From: Zopfochytrium polystomum
Lineage: Eukaryota > Chytridiomycota > Chytridiomycetes > Chytridiales > Chytridiaceae
DNA length: 64,000 nt
Assembly: GCA_025765615.1 (NCBI GenBank)
Contig: JAIVFJ010000087.1
Span: forward strand, 124,001 to 188,000
Direction of reading: 5' to 3'
Shown: positions 20,114 to 28,706 of the stretch, piece after piece
Layout of the letters: the number at the start of each line of letters is the position of its first letter
Position numbering within the stretch: position 1 is the first letter of the stretch
Position numbers and translations under genes: made by a program
The notes under the pieces: generated by a model
Told to the model about the DNA's origin: nothing
The model's database searches: none
Seen by the model: the letters and a program-made list of their open reading frames with translations, nothing else

Positions 20114-21280
20114 GTGGGGCGGGGCAAGAAGGGGTGGAATGGTTGGTTGGTGGTTTTTTTTTTTTTTTTTTTTTGCTTTCTATGATTTTGAACGGCGTGC
20201 TTCTTGATTTAACAACTTGAAATAAAACAACAAACTTTCGGACAAACGGCCCACAGCCACGTACTCAACTATCGAACGGACTGCAACCACAAGGTGTAGG
20301 ATGTAGTCAGGTGTGCGTCACTGAAAGCCTACCGACATTCCCCCCAATCTTACTTCTGCGAAATCTCGCAGTCACCCTGCTGTTGGGAGGGCGCAAAGGC
20401 ATGAACTGGACGGGGAAATGTTTATTTCTACTATGAAGCATTTCCGAGCTAGACCCAGGTTATACCTACTCGCTCTCTCGTGCGCAGTTTAGTATTGCGG
20501 CGCCTAACATTTAGCGCTGATCGCTGATCGATCTCAACGACCATGATAGAGACAAATCCCACTGGTGGCAACAAGGGCTAATTTCGAACTGCTGTTACCA
20601 CAGGTTTTACAGATCAACCTGACAAGACGATCAAAACGCTGAGATGTTTGTTCATGACTTGTTTTTTACCGTTCCTTTTCCAAGGTTTATCTTGCAGTAC
20701 GCTCAATTGCTTCTGGTAGTGAACTACCAATCTTTTTTTGAAGGTATGTGGCTGACTTTACCACTGTATCAGTCTCCTTGAACCATTTCTTGATGGGCTT
20801 TGGTTGCTGCTTTACCCACAGGTCCCTCGTTTGGACGGTGTTGGTGGAATGTGCGAAATTCATATTCAAGATCCATTCCTTCCCGTTGGAATCCCAAGGC
20901 TCGAATTCAACCATAGCAAAATCTACCTTATAAGATTGTCGACCAAGTTTGAGGTCCGTAGCCCTCTAGCTGGTTTCGATCCAAAGACGGCAAAGGTCCT
21001 CCTCAACGACATCCTTACAGGTCGAAATAGTCAATCTTTTGGACCACGCCGAACCCGAATCAAGCCGAACAACGCGCTCATATTATACCAGTACGGAGTT
21101 TTGAGTCCGCTCTACAACATATCGTAAAGCTGCCCCAATCCAACCTGTGTTTTCACATATCAAGCGACCAACTTTTCGCCGGAGAAACAAACTCCACCTC
21201 TGGTCTGTCAGCAGAGGAGACGTTGCGACGACTTGCTATTCGGGTAACCAATCACCAAGGCAGGGCGTTCAACTGACATC
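20114..21280. other. Intergenic: left of segmental copy B
   Basis: 1.17 kb of AT-richer DNA with a T run at 20152-20174. Short open frames exist on both strands but none shows a recognisable domain, signal or splice structure. The stretch ends at the copy-B breakpoint. Confidence 0.45.
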
Positions 21281-21432
21281 GGCGCGCCGGCGCTGGGTGC
21301 AGCGCCGGGTGCAAGAAGGGCAGCGGGGCCGGAGGAGGTGCGTCGGTTAAATCGGATGCCGGTGGTGGTGGTGGTTCTGCCAGGCAAGCGGACGCGGCCA
21401 AGTCGGCTGCCGGCGGTGGCAAGAAGAAGTAG
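21281..21432 (+). pseudogene. 3' remnant of ART-like gene 1 (copy B)
   Basis: Only the Gly/Ala/Lys-rich tail and the stop survive, starting at RRAG of the dibasic loop and ending GGGKKK. The catalytic part and promoter are absent because the duplication breakpoint falls within the gene. An extra 12-bp repeat (GCGCCGGGTGCA) is present near the break. Confidence 0.8.
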
Positions 21433-21671
21433 TTTCGCTTTTGAGAGGCCGGACCTTCAATCATTACACACGTTTTCGAACTATGACCCGCGCTACTTCT
21501 TTTACCATTTGCTCGTTTTGTTCTTTATCAAAAATATATTGCCTGCCATTATTGCTCTTACTCCATCGTCTCATCCGAGCGTCAAAAACAGATTTCTTTA
21601 TTTATTTTCTCTCCTGCCTGGAGTAATACACGCTTTTTCACGCAAGTCCGCCCCCCCCTCTTTCCTCTTGC

Positions 21672-21780
21672 CCCTCAGCCACCGGAACACATCTGAAAAG
21701 TCCTATTGTGCCCCCTCGGTGGCCCTGACGGTGCAGTAGACTTGGGCGGCGACTGTGCCGAGGGTGATTGCAAGGCTGCA
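21672..21780 (-). pseudogene. Relic of the 3' end of the 3-hydroxyisobutyrate dehydrogenase gene (copy B)
   Basis: This DNA matches 10254-10365 and, more distantly, the last coding bases of the intact dehydrogenase at about 27115-27215 (CACCGGAACAC..GAAAA..GTGGCC..GCGGCGACTG). Small deletions disrupt the frame. Confidence 0.65.
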
Positions 21781-22039
21781 CATCTGAACGAGACAACCAG
21801 CCACAGCGAGGAGTGCTGCGTTGTCACTCGCAGCGTGGTTGCTGCGAGTCAAAGAAATTAGGAGGGAGCGAGAAATGCGACGCCCGCGCCATCATCAGAA
21901 TTGCGAGAGAAAGAGACCATACTTCAAGCTCCACATCTTTTCTTTCGCTCAAATTGCCGCGTTTCCGCACCGATTGAACCGATCTACCTCTCCTCAGTCC
22001 TCGCACTCACATATAAAAATGTTTCCCTCTTTCATGCAA

Positions 22040-22429
22040 CTTCAAAAAAGAAAAAAAAAGAAAAAAAAGAAAAGAAAAAGGAAGGAAAGCAACCTTCTCT
22101 CCTCGCCAACCGCAAAAACGTTCCACTCAAGACCAAGCTCATCCTGCCATCGCCGCCTTCTCCGCCTCCGCCTTGGTCCAGTCCGTGGTGTCCTCAAGCT
22201 GCGTTGCGCCCACGGGTCCTCTGTCGTGTGTCAAGCACCAGCCCAGTCCTCCGCCTCCGGCTCCTCGGTGTCCGCCATCGAGCTTTCCTCTGCCTCCGCC
22301 GCCGCACCAGTCATGGACATTGCTGAGGATTTCCTCCAGGTGCCTATCGGCTTTATGTGCAAAGACTGTTTCACGGCGCTTGGCAATGCTCTGGTGAAGC
22401 AGGACAATCAAGACTTGAGGAGCACGTGA
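22040..22429 (+). pseudogene. Possible decayed small secreted-protein gene (copy B)
   Basis: Counterpart of 10612-11015. A one-base deletion in the signal-like region (CTCATCCTGCC versus CTCATCCTCGCC) changes the frame there, so the hydrophobic helix is lost while the SSVVCQAPAQ..NQDLRST part stays open. Its downstream neighbour is the TATA box at 22473. Confidence 0.35.
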
Positions 22430-22472
22430 TTATTGTACCTTCTGCCTGGCGGCAAAGTCGTGGGAGGGGGGG

Positions 22473-22480
22473 TATAAATA
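22473..22480 (+). promoter_or_regulatory. TATA box (TATAAATA), copy B
   Basis: Same sequence and G-rich context as at 11059, 218 bp upstream of the start at 22698. Confidence 0.6.
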
Positions 22481-22697
22481 AGTCCAGCACGCAGTTGTAT
22501 CGCCCCCACCACAACCTTCACACCACTACTTCCACAGGTGTGTCCTTTCGCGAGAAGTGGCAGGGAATAGCAATGTATTAGTGTTGATATTAATATGCAT
22601 CGAACTAACTCCCGCAAACTCACTTTCTTCAAGGTCGGACCTGACACCCTCACCTACCTACCCTGACCTTGACATTTCATTCCACCACCGATTACCA

Positions 22698-24095
22698 ATG
22701 GCGACCACAGCCGCCGCCACCACTGCAGCCGACACCCGAGCGCAGGTCTTGGAATCCGCCATCGCACGCCTCCGGAGGGCCGCCGACGCCATCACCACGT
22801 CCAATTTACCTGATGTCTCGCAGCAAGACCGTGATCGCGCCGACGGCGTCGTCCAGTCGGCTTCCTTCGACGTCGAGCAGGTCGTGCAGTCCCTCGCGCA
22901 GCTGCGCGCGTCCTCGCCCGACGCACCACCGCCAGCCGCACCTCCAGCGCCCCTCGAAGAACGGGTCGCACGCGCGATCCGCCCCGCCCTCGGCGACCTC
23001 GCGGCTTACGCCGACGCCGCTGTCCGCAGCGAGCTCGCCAAGACGGTCGACCAGATCGTGGACGACCTTCGGCCCCTGACCGGCGGCGGCCGCGTCGAGG
23101 ACTCCACCCTCCGCACCAAACTCGACGCCATCGCCAAGGACGCGTCCATCTCGTCTGACCTCGAGGATGTGCTAAACGCCGTTGCAGAGTCCCTCGTCGC
23201 GCGGTCGACTCTCCTCTATGGTCGTCTGGTCGCTGCGGCTGGTGATGCCCTTGCCGAGGCCCTGCTCCCAAATGTGGACACGGGGACAGCCAAGATGGAT
23301 GGCGAAGAAGCCAACGAGCAGGCGACGCCCGTCGCAACTGCTGATACATTCCCTGCCGATGCGCTGCTCCCAAATGTGGATACGGCGATGGCGGAGCTGG
23401 GTGGCGAAGAAGAAGCGTCACCTCCCCAGTGGTCGGAACCTAACCTATACGCTCTTAGCAAGATTCCTGACCCAACAAACACGACAATAGCTCAATTGAG
23501 GCCGTTAATTGATGCTAAGCTGGCTATTGCTGGCAATGTTGACGAAATTGAGAGACTTCTTATCGCCCGAAGAGTGGTCTGTTGCTTCTTCAAACACGCG
23601 ATGCGGTTCTTTAACCAAAACGAGGATACCATGAACAGAGATTATTGCGAATTATGGTTCGATCGGAATATGACCCAGCAGCAGCAGACAGAAGCGTTGG
23701 GCGATGAACTTGTGACGCTGTTTAGATCAGGCACTGTCTTGTATTTCGATCGACTGGGCGAGGCAACGGGCTACTACAAAGTGACGTTCCTTCGTGATGT
23801 GGAATGCTATGTCACTGGAAGAGTGTTGTTTGTGGAAAATGTGCTGAACGGTCAGACTGCCAACTACAATGTTGAAAGCATGGATGGTCCACCTGAAGAT
23901 TGTTCGTCAGAGCACAACTGTGTTCTCCTTTATGAGGGAAAGGAGATCGCTGTTCTTGATTATTGTTGGGATCCTGCTTCCGCCCTTGCCTTTTGTATGC
24001 GTCTTTCCGAGGCGGTGGGTGTTACTCGCGGTGCACTAGAAAAGACTGTGAGAGAAAAGTTCGTCGAGTGCAATGAAGATTGGTACAGAATATGA
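22698..24095 (+). CDS. Unrecognised 465-aa protein, copy B
   Basis: Paralogue of the 466-aa protein at 11275, intact over its whole length. The start MATTAAATTAADTR is chosen to match copy A. An in-frame extension upstream to 22557 exists but is not shared. The helical N-terminus, Pro-rich linker, duplicated ALLPNVD motif and aromatic C-terminal domain are all present. About 105 consecutive residues (from CCFFKHAM to VESMDGP) are identical to copy A. In contrast, the last 45 or so residues (from the AVLDYCW motif on) differ by many substitutions and end NEDWYRI rather than IECIEAGY. This concentration of change at the C-terminus is notable. No known domain is recognised. Confidence 0.75.
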   Translation: MATTAAATTAADTRAQVLESAIARLRRAADAITTSNLPDVSQQDRDRADGVVQSASFDVEQVVQSLAQLRASSPDAPPPAAPPAPLEERVARAIRPALGDLAAYADAAVRSELAKTVDQIVDDLRPLTGGGRVEDSTLRTKLDAIAKDASISSDLEDVLNAVAESLVARSTLLYGRLVAAAGDALAEALLPNVDTGTAKMDGEEANEQATPVATADTFPADALLPNVDTAMAELGGEEEASPPQWSEPNLYALSKIPDPTNTTIAQLRPLIDAKLAIAGNVDEIERLLIARRVVCCFFKHAMRFFNQNEDTMNRDYCELWFDRNMTQQQQTEALGDELVTLFRSGTVLYFDRLGEATGYYKVTFLRDVECYVTGRVLFVENVLNGQTANYNVESMDGPPEDCSSEHNCVLLYEGKEIAVLDYCWDPASALAFCMRLSEAVGVTRGALEKTVREKFVECNEDWYRI

Positions 24096-24467
24096 TGAAG
24101 AGACACGCATTATGAAAGGATAAATACACTCACATTTGAAGCGAAGTGGGCGTGGAGGCGGAAAAAACAGCTCCAGTGCAGTTTTATTCCTCCCGCCTCG
24201 TCTGCGAACCGCACAATAGACCACAAGTTGTTTATGGGCAGTGCGGTACGTTTTTTCTGCTTCCTTGCGGTGCGCTGCATTCGAGAGCCGAAACTTAGGA
24301 AGAATAAAAAAAATGCCGCGGGTTGGTGGAACAGGAAGACTCTTCGGAAATTGGCGAGACAGTGTTTGTGTGCTCAGCCGAGCCCGCACACTTGCATCCA
24401 CACCCCGACTATACTTCCAATATTAAAACAGCAAAGAACCTTTTCACCGCGCCCCATCCTCCAAGCC
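24096..24467. other. Intergenic: unknown gene copy B to broken ART-like gene
   Basis: 372 bp. The right half matches the 5' flank of ART-like gene 2 (CAATATTAAAACAGCAAAGAACC). The left half is specific to copy B. No gene is seen. Confidence 0.5.
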
Positions 24468-24815
24468 ATGCTCCCCTTTCGCTGTCTCCTCGCCCACCTC
24501 GGTGCCCTGGTCGTCCTCATCCTCGCCCCCTCTCCCGCCACGGCCCCTCCCAAAAACGACCGCTTCGTCTACCACAGCCTCCCCACCGCCGACGCGCGCG
24601 CCAAGGTGCAAAGCGACGGGGGCATCGACGCCTCCGCCAAGGCGGCCAATTGAACCCGGCGCAGCACCATCTCGGCCAGATGCCGTCGCAGTAAGTCAAC
24701 ACGAACCCCCACGAGGTCGCGCAGGAGCTCAACAGGCAGTCCGGGCGGCACGGGGTGGCTGTTCAGGCGCGGTGGTGGGTCGTGCAAGAAGGAGGGAGAT
24801 GGTAAGGCAGCGGCT
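24468..24815 (+). pseudogene. Broken copy of ART-like gene 2
   Basis: The start and signal peptide (MLPFRCLLAHLGALVVLILA) and FVYHS are present. The frame is then lost at about 24645 by a small deletion and hits a stop, a second stop follows at GCAGTAAGTC, and a deletion of nearly 200 bp compared with copy A removes the region from the middle of the domain to the dibasic loop. What remains of the tail (RRGGGSCKKEG-like) is out of context. No functional product is expected. Confidence 0.85.
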
Positions 24816-25330
24816 GCGTCTTTTTCTGTTTCCATGCTCCGCCGGATTTCCCCTCGCACTGAACATATCAAATGTCTTTTCAATTTCAAATGGTGGAGGC
24901 CGGACGGTGGGGTCTAAGTGGTTGCGGAATTGTGGCATATGTGAAGAGTTGTTAAATACGCAGCGCATCGACAGCTTTTGAGAAAGAAAACAGACCTTGC
25001 TGGCTCCACCGATCCGAGCTGTCTTTCGTTCCGCTGAAGAAGTATCTCCCAACCTCATCACCGTCTCAGGGCGGATCTTGTGCAAAAGACAGCTAGACTA
25101 AGCAGGGAGCAGAGGAGAAGAAAAATTCCTAGTCCGCCGACGTTCGGTCCAGCACAAAAAAAAAAAAGGTGTATGTGCTCAGCCAAGAGTAACCTTCGAT
25201 TTTTTTTTTGATAGTTACTCGCACAAGCTTCTTTACCATGAAAAACGAGAAAGAGGAGTCAAAGCACACAGCTCCGCACCAGTCCGGCAAACGTGCTCGG
25301 TGGCAAGTAACAGTCGGTCGGCCGGCTGGC
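24816..25330. other. Intergenic between broken and intact ART-like genes (copy B)
   Basis: 515 bp matching 13604-14121 of copy A with indels. It holds the terminator side of the minus-strand gene. No gene is seen. Confidence 0.5.
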
Positions 25331-26053
25331 TCACCGCTTTGCACGTTTGGGCGATGCTTTTGGCGTCTTCGCCGGGGCCGCCGTTGGCACCGTCGACGCC
25401 TTCCCCTTTGCTGCTCCCGGTGCTGATTGTTGTGGGCGCGCCGCACCAGGTTTGCCGCCCTTTCCTCCCGTGCAAGATTTCGACCCCTTGCCACGCCGGT
25501 ACAGCAAAAGCTCCCCCACCGACTCGCCGGTGCCGCCGCCGCCGTCCCTCCTCTCCAAAAACAAGCTGCACGCCTCCTGCGGAATCTCGTGCTTGATCAG
25601 CACCTCCTCCTCGATTCTCGCCGCCTTCTCGTGGCCCGAATTCTTCGGGTACCGCTTCTTCATGTACTTGTGCATGTCGATGCTGTTCTTCTTGAACGCG
25701 GGCACTTTTGCCGTGTCGATCTTGAGGATGCCGTGGCCCTCTTCCTCGTTGTAGACTCTCGCGACGCGCGGCGCCTTGGTCGTCGAGACGAACTGCGTCG
25801 CGAGGTCGCCCATCTGGTGGTCTTCGGGGGTGTAGGTGGCGGACTTGTCCGCGGCGTGGAGGCCGCGGCCGGCTTCAAAGTTGGCTTTGTCGGCGGATGT
25901 CATGGCGCGGTAGAGCGTTTTGGGTTTGGATTGGGCTAGGCCGGGCGAGGCGGCGACGAGGAGGCGATGGTGGTGCGGGCAGAGGGAGGTGCTGAGGAGG
26001 CTGACGCTGAGGAGGCTGAAAAGGAGGAGGACGGGAAGGATGGGTCGGAGCAT
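25331..26053 (-). CDS. Secreted ADP-ribosyltransferase-like protein 3, copy B (R-S-E residues retained)
   Basis: Single exon, 240 aa, the same length as its paralogue at 14122-14844. The signal peptide MLRPILPVLLLFSLLSVSLL is followed by LYRAM (Arg49), GRGL, QFVSTTK (S-T-T at 90-92), HGILKIDTAKVP and IEEEVLI (E-E-E at 148-150), so the R-S-E signature is complete. The Cys pair with two dibasic sites and the basic C-terminus KRAKR are kept. Most substitutions relative to the other copy are conservative, and both remain open, which suggests selection on function. It is probably a secreted mono-ADP-ribosyltransferase-type toxin or effector. The target is unknown. Confidence 0.68.
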   Translation of the reverse strand: MLRPILPVLLLFSLLSVSLLSTSLCPHHHRLLVAASPGLAQSKPKTLYRAMTSADKANFEAGRGLHAADKSATYTPEDHQMGDLATQFVSTTKAPRVARVYNEEEGHGILKIDTAKVPAFKKNSIDMHKYMKKRYPKNSGHEKAARIEEEVLIKHEIPQEACSLFLERRDGGGGTGESVGELLLYRRGKGSKSCTGGKGGKPGAARPQQSAPGAAKGKASTVPTAAPAKTPKASPKRAKR

Positions 26054-26464
26054 GGCTGGCTGGCTGGCTGCAGGTCAGTGAACGTGAGAGTGTTTGATTG
26101 AGCGAGATTGGGCAAGCAACGATGCGGGCTGAGCACTCTTATGCGTTTTCCAAGCGATTTTTCTTTTTCTTTTCTTTTATTTGTTTTTTTTTTTGGTTTT
26201 TTTTTTGTGTTCCGCGGCGCCCGGGGACACTCGGGGTTGGGCTCCAATTTCGTAAGTATTTATTTCTTTAAAAGTCTTCTCCGGAGATGGTCCATCAAGT
26301 CTGTAGTGATCGCAAGGCCCAGTATGTTGCAGCCGCTATCTGACGTAATGTTCTGAGACGACATCGCTTCGGAGAGTGGGGGAGAAAACGGTTTGTGGCT
26401 GTTGCTAAATGATCCGGCTGGGGCTCATCCCAACTTGTGCTACGATGTAAGTTCATGTTTCTGG

Positions 26465-26670
26465 AACAGGATTTACGCTAGAAGTACAAGCCGCGATATC
26501 CCACACCCTCCGCCGGCGCCTGGGTCTGCTGGTCTCGCGGGCCTGAGCCGCGTCGGTGAACAAGATGCGGCGCCTGCCGCAAGCGTTATCTGCGACGAGG
26601 CCCCCCTAGCGGAAGCCAAAGGCGGTAAGGGAGGTACTGTCGAAGTGATCGTTAGCGGGCTATGAGGCCG
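26465..26670. repeat. Dispersed flanking module, copy 3
   Basis: The most complete copy: it shares GATATCCCACACCCTCC and the TCTCGCGGGC..GTCGGTGAACAAG block with 15270-15405, and the CTAGCGGAAGCCAAAGGCGG..GGGAGG block with 8697-8870. It therefore links the other two copies. Confidence 0.7.
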
Positions 26671-26764
26671 ACTGACTTCCACAACAGGGTCGGTCGACAA
26701 ACCGCCTCTAATGGTTGTGCTCTGCTAAACAGCGCCTGAAGGGTAACATGCCGACGGCTTCAGG

Positions 26765-26850
26765 CACAGGCAAGCAGCCGCTGCCAAGCCGGCAGTGAAG
26801 GCGCCTGCCGCGAAGACGCTGGCCGCTGCAGTGGCAAGAAGAAGGAGTAA
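26765..26850 (+). pseudogene. Relic of an ART-like gene tail
   Basis: An Ala/Lys-rich reading frame (AAAKPAVKAPAAKT) ends in a Lys/Arg-rich stretch and TAA, followed by TTTCGCTTTTGAGA, the same 3' flank as ART-like gene 1 at 10003 and 21433. Only the last 25 or so codons are present. Confidence 0.5.
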
Positions 26851-27078
26851 TTTCGCTTTTGAGACGACGAGTCCTTCAATCATTCCACCCGCTTTCGAAC
26901 ACTTGCACTCGTTACCTTCAAAAATACATTGCCTGTCAGTTCTCTTACTTTAACGTCGCATCCTCGTGGGAACGTCAACAACAATAACCACTTATTATTT
27001 TCCTTGTTTCTTTCTCTCTCCTGCCGCGCATCCTAACGGCTCCTCCACTCCAGTCTGTCCCCCCTCGCCCGCTTCCCC

Positions 27079-28706
27079 TCACTGCTTCCCGGCCGCCTCG
27101 GCCTCCTTGCCCCCCAGCCACCGGTACACGACCGAAAAATCCTTCTTCTCGAGCCCCTCTGTGGCCGCGACGATGCGGTAGACCTGTGCGGCGACTGCGC
27201 CGAGGGTGACCGCGGCCTTTGCGTCCTGTGCGGCGTCGAGGGCCAGGCCGAGGTCCTTTGCCATTAGCGACGAGCCGAAGCCGCCCTCGTAGTCGCGCGA
27301 GGCCGGCACGTTGGGCAGCACGCCCGGACAGGGGTTGTAGGTGTCGGTGGACCAGCAGCGGCCGGAGGAGCTGTTGAGGATCGAGGCGAGGAGCTTTGGG
27401 TCCATGCCTGCGATGATTTGTTGGTTGGGTTGCGAGTGGTGGGAAAATCGAAGCGCAAAAACGAGTTTGGTCAAAAGGGCGAATCCGACTAGAGGAATCA
27501 CACACACACAGACGCGCGCGCGCGCAAACAAAAAAGAGAAAAATAAAAAAATCCGACAGTTTAAATACCCATTCGAACTCCCAAGTTCATCGTCTCGGAC
27601 GCGGCAATCATTGAAATGCCGAGCAGCATATTGTTGCAAATCTTCGCGACCAAGCCGTTCCCGACGTCGCCGCACCACACCGACTTTGCGCCCATGTGCC
27701 TCAGGACCTCCTTCTCGGCGGCGTCAAAGACGGCCTGCGACGGCGCGCCGGTCATAAAGGTCAGGGTGGCGGCCTTTGCGCCAAGGGTGCCGCCCGAGAC
27801 GGGGGCGTCAATGTAGACGGCCTTTGCGGCGGACGCTGCGGCGGCCGCGGCGATATACTTTGACGTCGGGACGTCGATGGTGGACGAGTCGACGAGAAGG
27901 GCGGACGACGAGGAGTCGAGGCCGGCGAGGACGCCGCGGGCGTCGTCGAGGTAGACTTCGCGGGCGTGCTTGCCCTCGGGCAGCATGGAGACGATGACGT
28001 CGCATTCCTTTGCGAGGGAGCGCGGCGAGTCGTGGACGACGACGGTGGGCGCGGCAGCGGCGGCGGCGGACGATTCTTCCTTGAAGCGCTTGGCGGTGGG
28101 GAGGTGGGCGTCAAAGACGTGAAAGTGCGCGTCGGCGGTGGCCGCGGTTTTTGCGAGGAGGTTTGCGGCCATCGGGAACCCCATTTGGCCGAGGCCGATG
28201 AAACCAATCGTCGGCTGTGGGAGGGGGTTGAAGTGGGGGCAAGGAAGGGGAGGGTCAAGGCGAGTTGAGCAAGGAGCGAGCACGCGATCAGGGACGCCGG
28301 CGGACCTTGGCGGGGACTGTAAAATCCGGGGGGGAAGGGAAAACCAAATAGAACGAAAGGGATCAGTCGCTCGCGATAAAGACGGACGCTATTGGCTGTA
28401 GTCGGGGCGGCGATGCGCGGTTGCGGTGGGGCCGCTAGGCGACAGCACCAGTGGGACCATCGCGACCACCAACCGCCCTACGACACCAGACGAAGTAACA
28501 TCACAGGACCAAGACAAGACGCCAAACAGTCGCACTTGCGTTCGTTACGCTGTTTCACTGCACGCACTGGAGAGGGCCCTGCGCGAGGCGACGTGGGCCA
28601 CGTTCGCGACGTTCGCAGCCGGGGCGGCGGCGGTGTTGGCGACCACCACCCGAGAGCGGAGCGGGTGCGCCGTCGCGACGGCGGCGATGGGTCGAATCGG
28701 CGGCAT
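27079..28706 (-). CDS. 3-hydroxyisobutyrate dehydrogenase, mitochondrial
   Basis: NAD-dependent oxidation of 3-hydroxyisobutyrate to methylmalonate semialdehyde in valine breakdown. The last exon, 27407-27079, and the main exon, ending at 27569, join across a GTATTT/TCGCAG intron. The main exon has IGFIGLGQMGFPMAANLL (Rossmann Gly motif), IVSMLPEG, DAPVSGGTLGAKAATLTFM (substrate-binding signature), the catalytic Lys in GNGLVAKICNNMLLG, and after the intron MDPKLL, NSSSGRCWSTDTYNP and GGFGSSLMAKDLGLALD. The exon reading IGFIG has no ATG of its own. An upstream frame at 28706-28549 starts MPPIRPIAAVATAHP and ends ALSSACSET, an Arg/Ala/Ser-rich likely mitochondrial presequence, followed by GTAACG. 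Its junction to the main exon (acceptor at 28308 or 28215) is not settled. Pieces of this gene's 3' end recur at 10254 and 21672. Confidence 0.85.

Larger units (their letters stand above)
21281..26700. repeat. Segmental duplication, copy B
   Basis: The second copy of the segment at 9865-15405. Differences from A: ART-like gene 1 is cut to its tail, ART-like gene 2 is broken by frameshift and a deletion, and the unknown gene and ART-like gene 3 are intact. The copy runs almost directly into the 3' flank of the intact dehydrogenase gene. Confidence 0.88.
26054..27078. other. Right end of copy B and junction to the dehydrogenase gene
   Basis: It holds the 5' flank of ART-like gene 3, the dispersed module (26465-26670), a short ART-tail relic (26765-26850) and a stretch resembling the 3' flank of ART-like gene 1 (CTTTCGAACACTTGC, ACATTGCCTG). 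No intact gene is seen. Confidence 0.5.

Noticed and set aside
20687..21127. Short open frames on both strands
   Set aside because: They overlap each other antisense, show no motif and lie at a duplication breakpoint.
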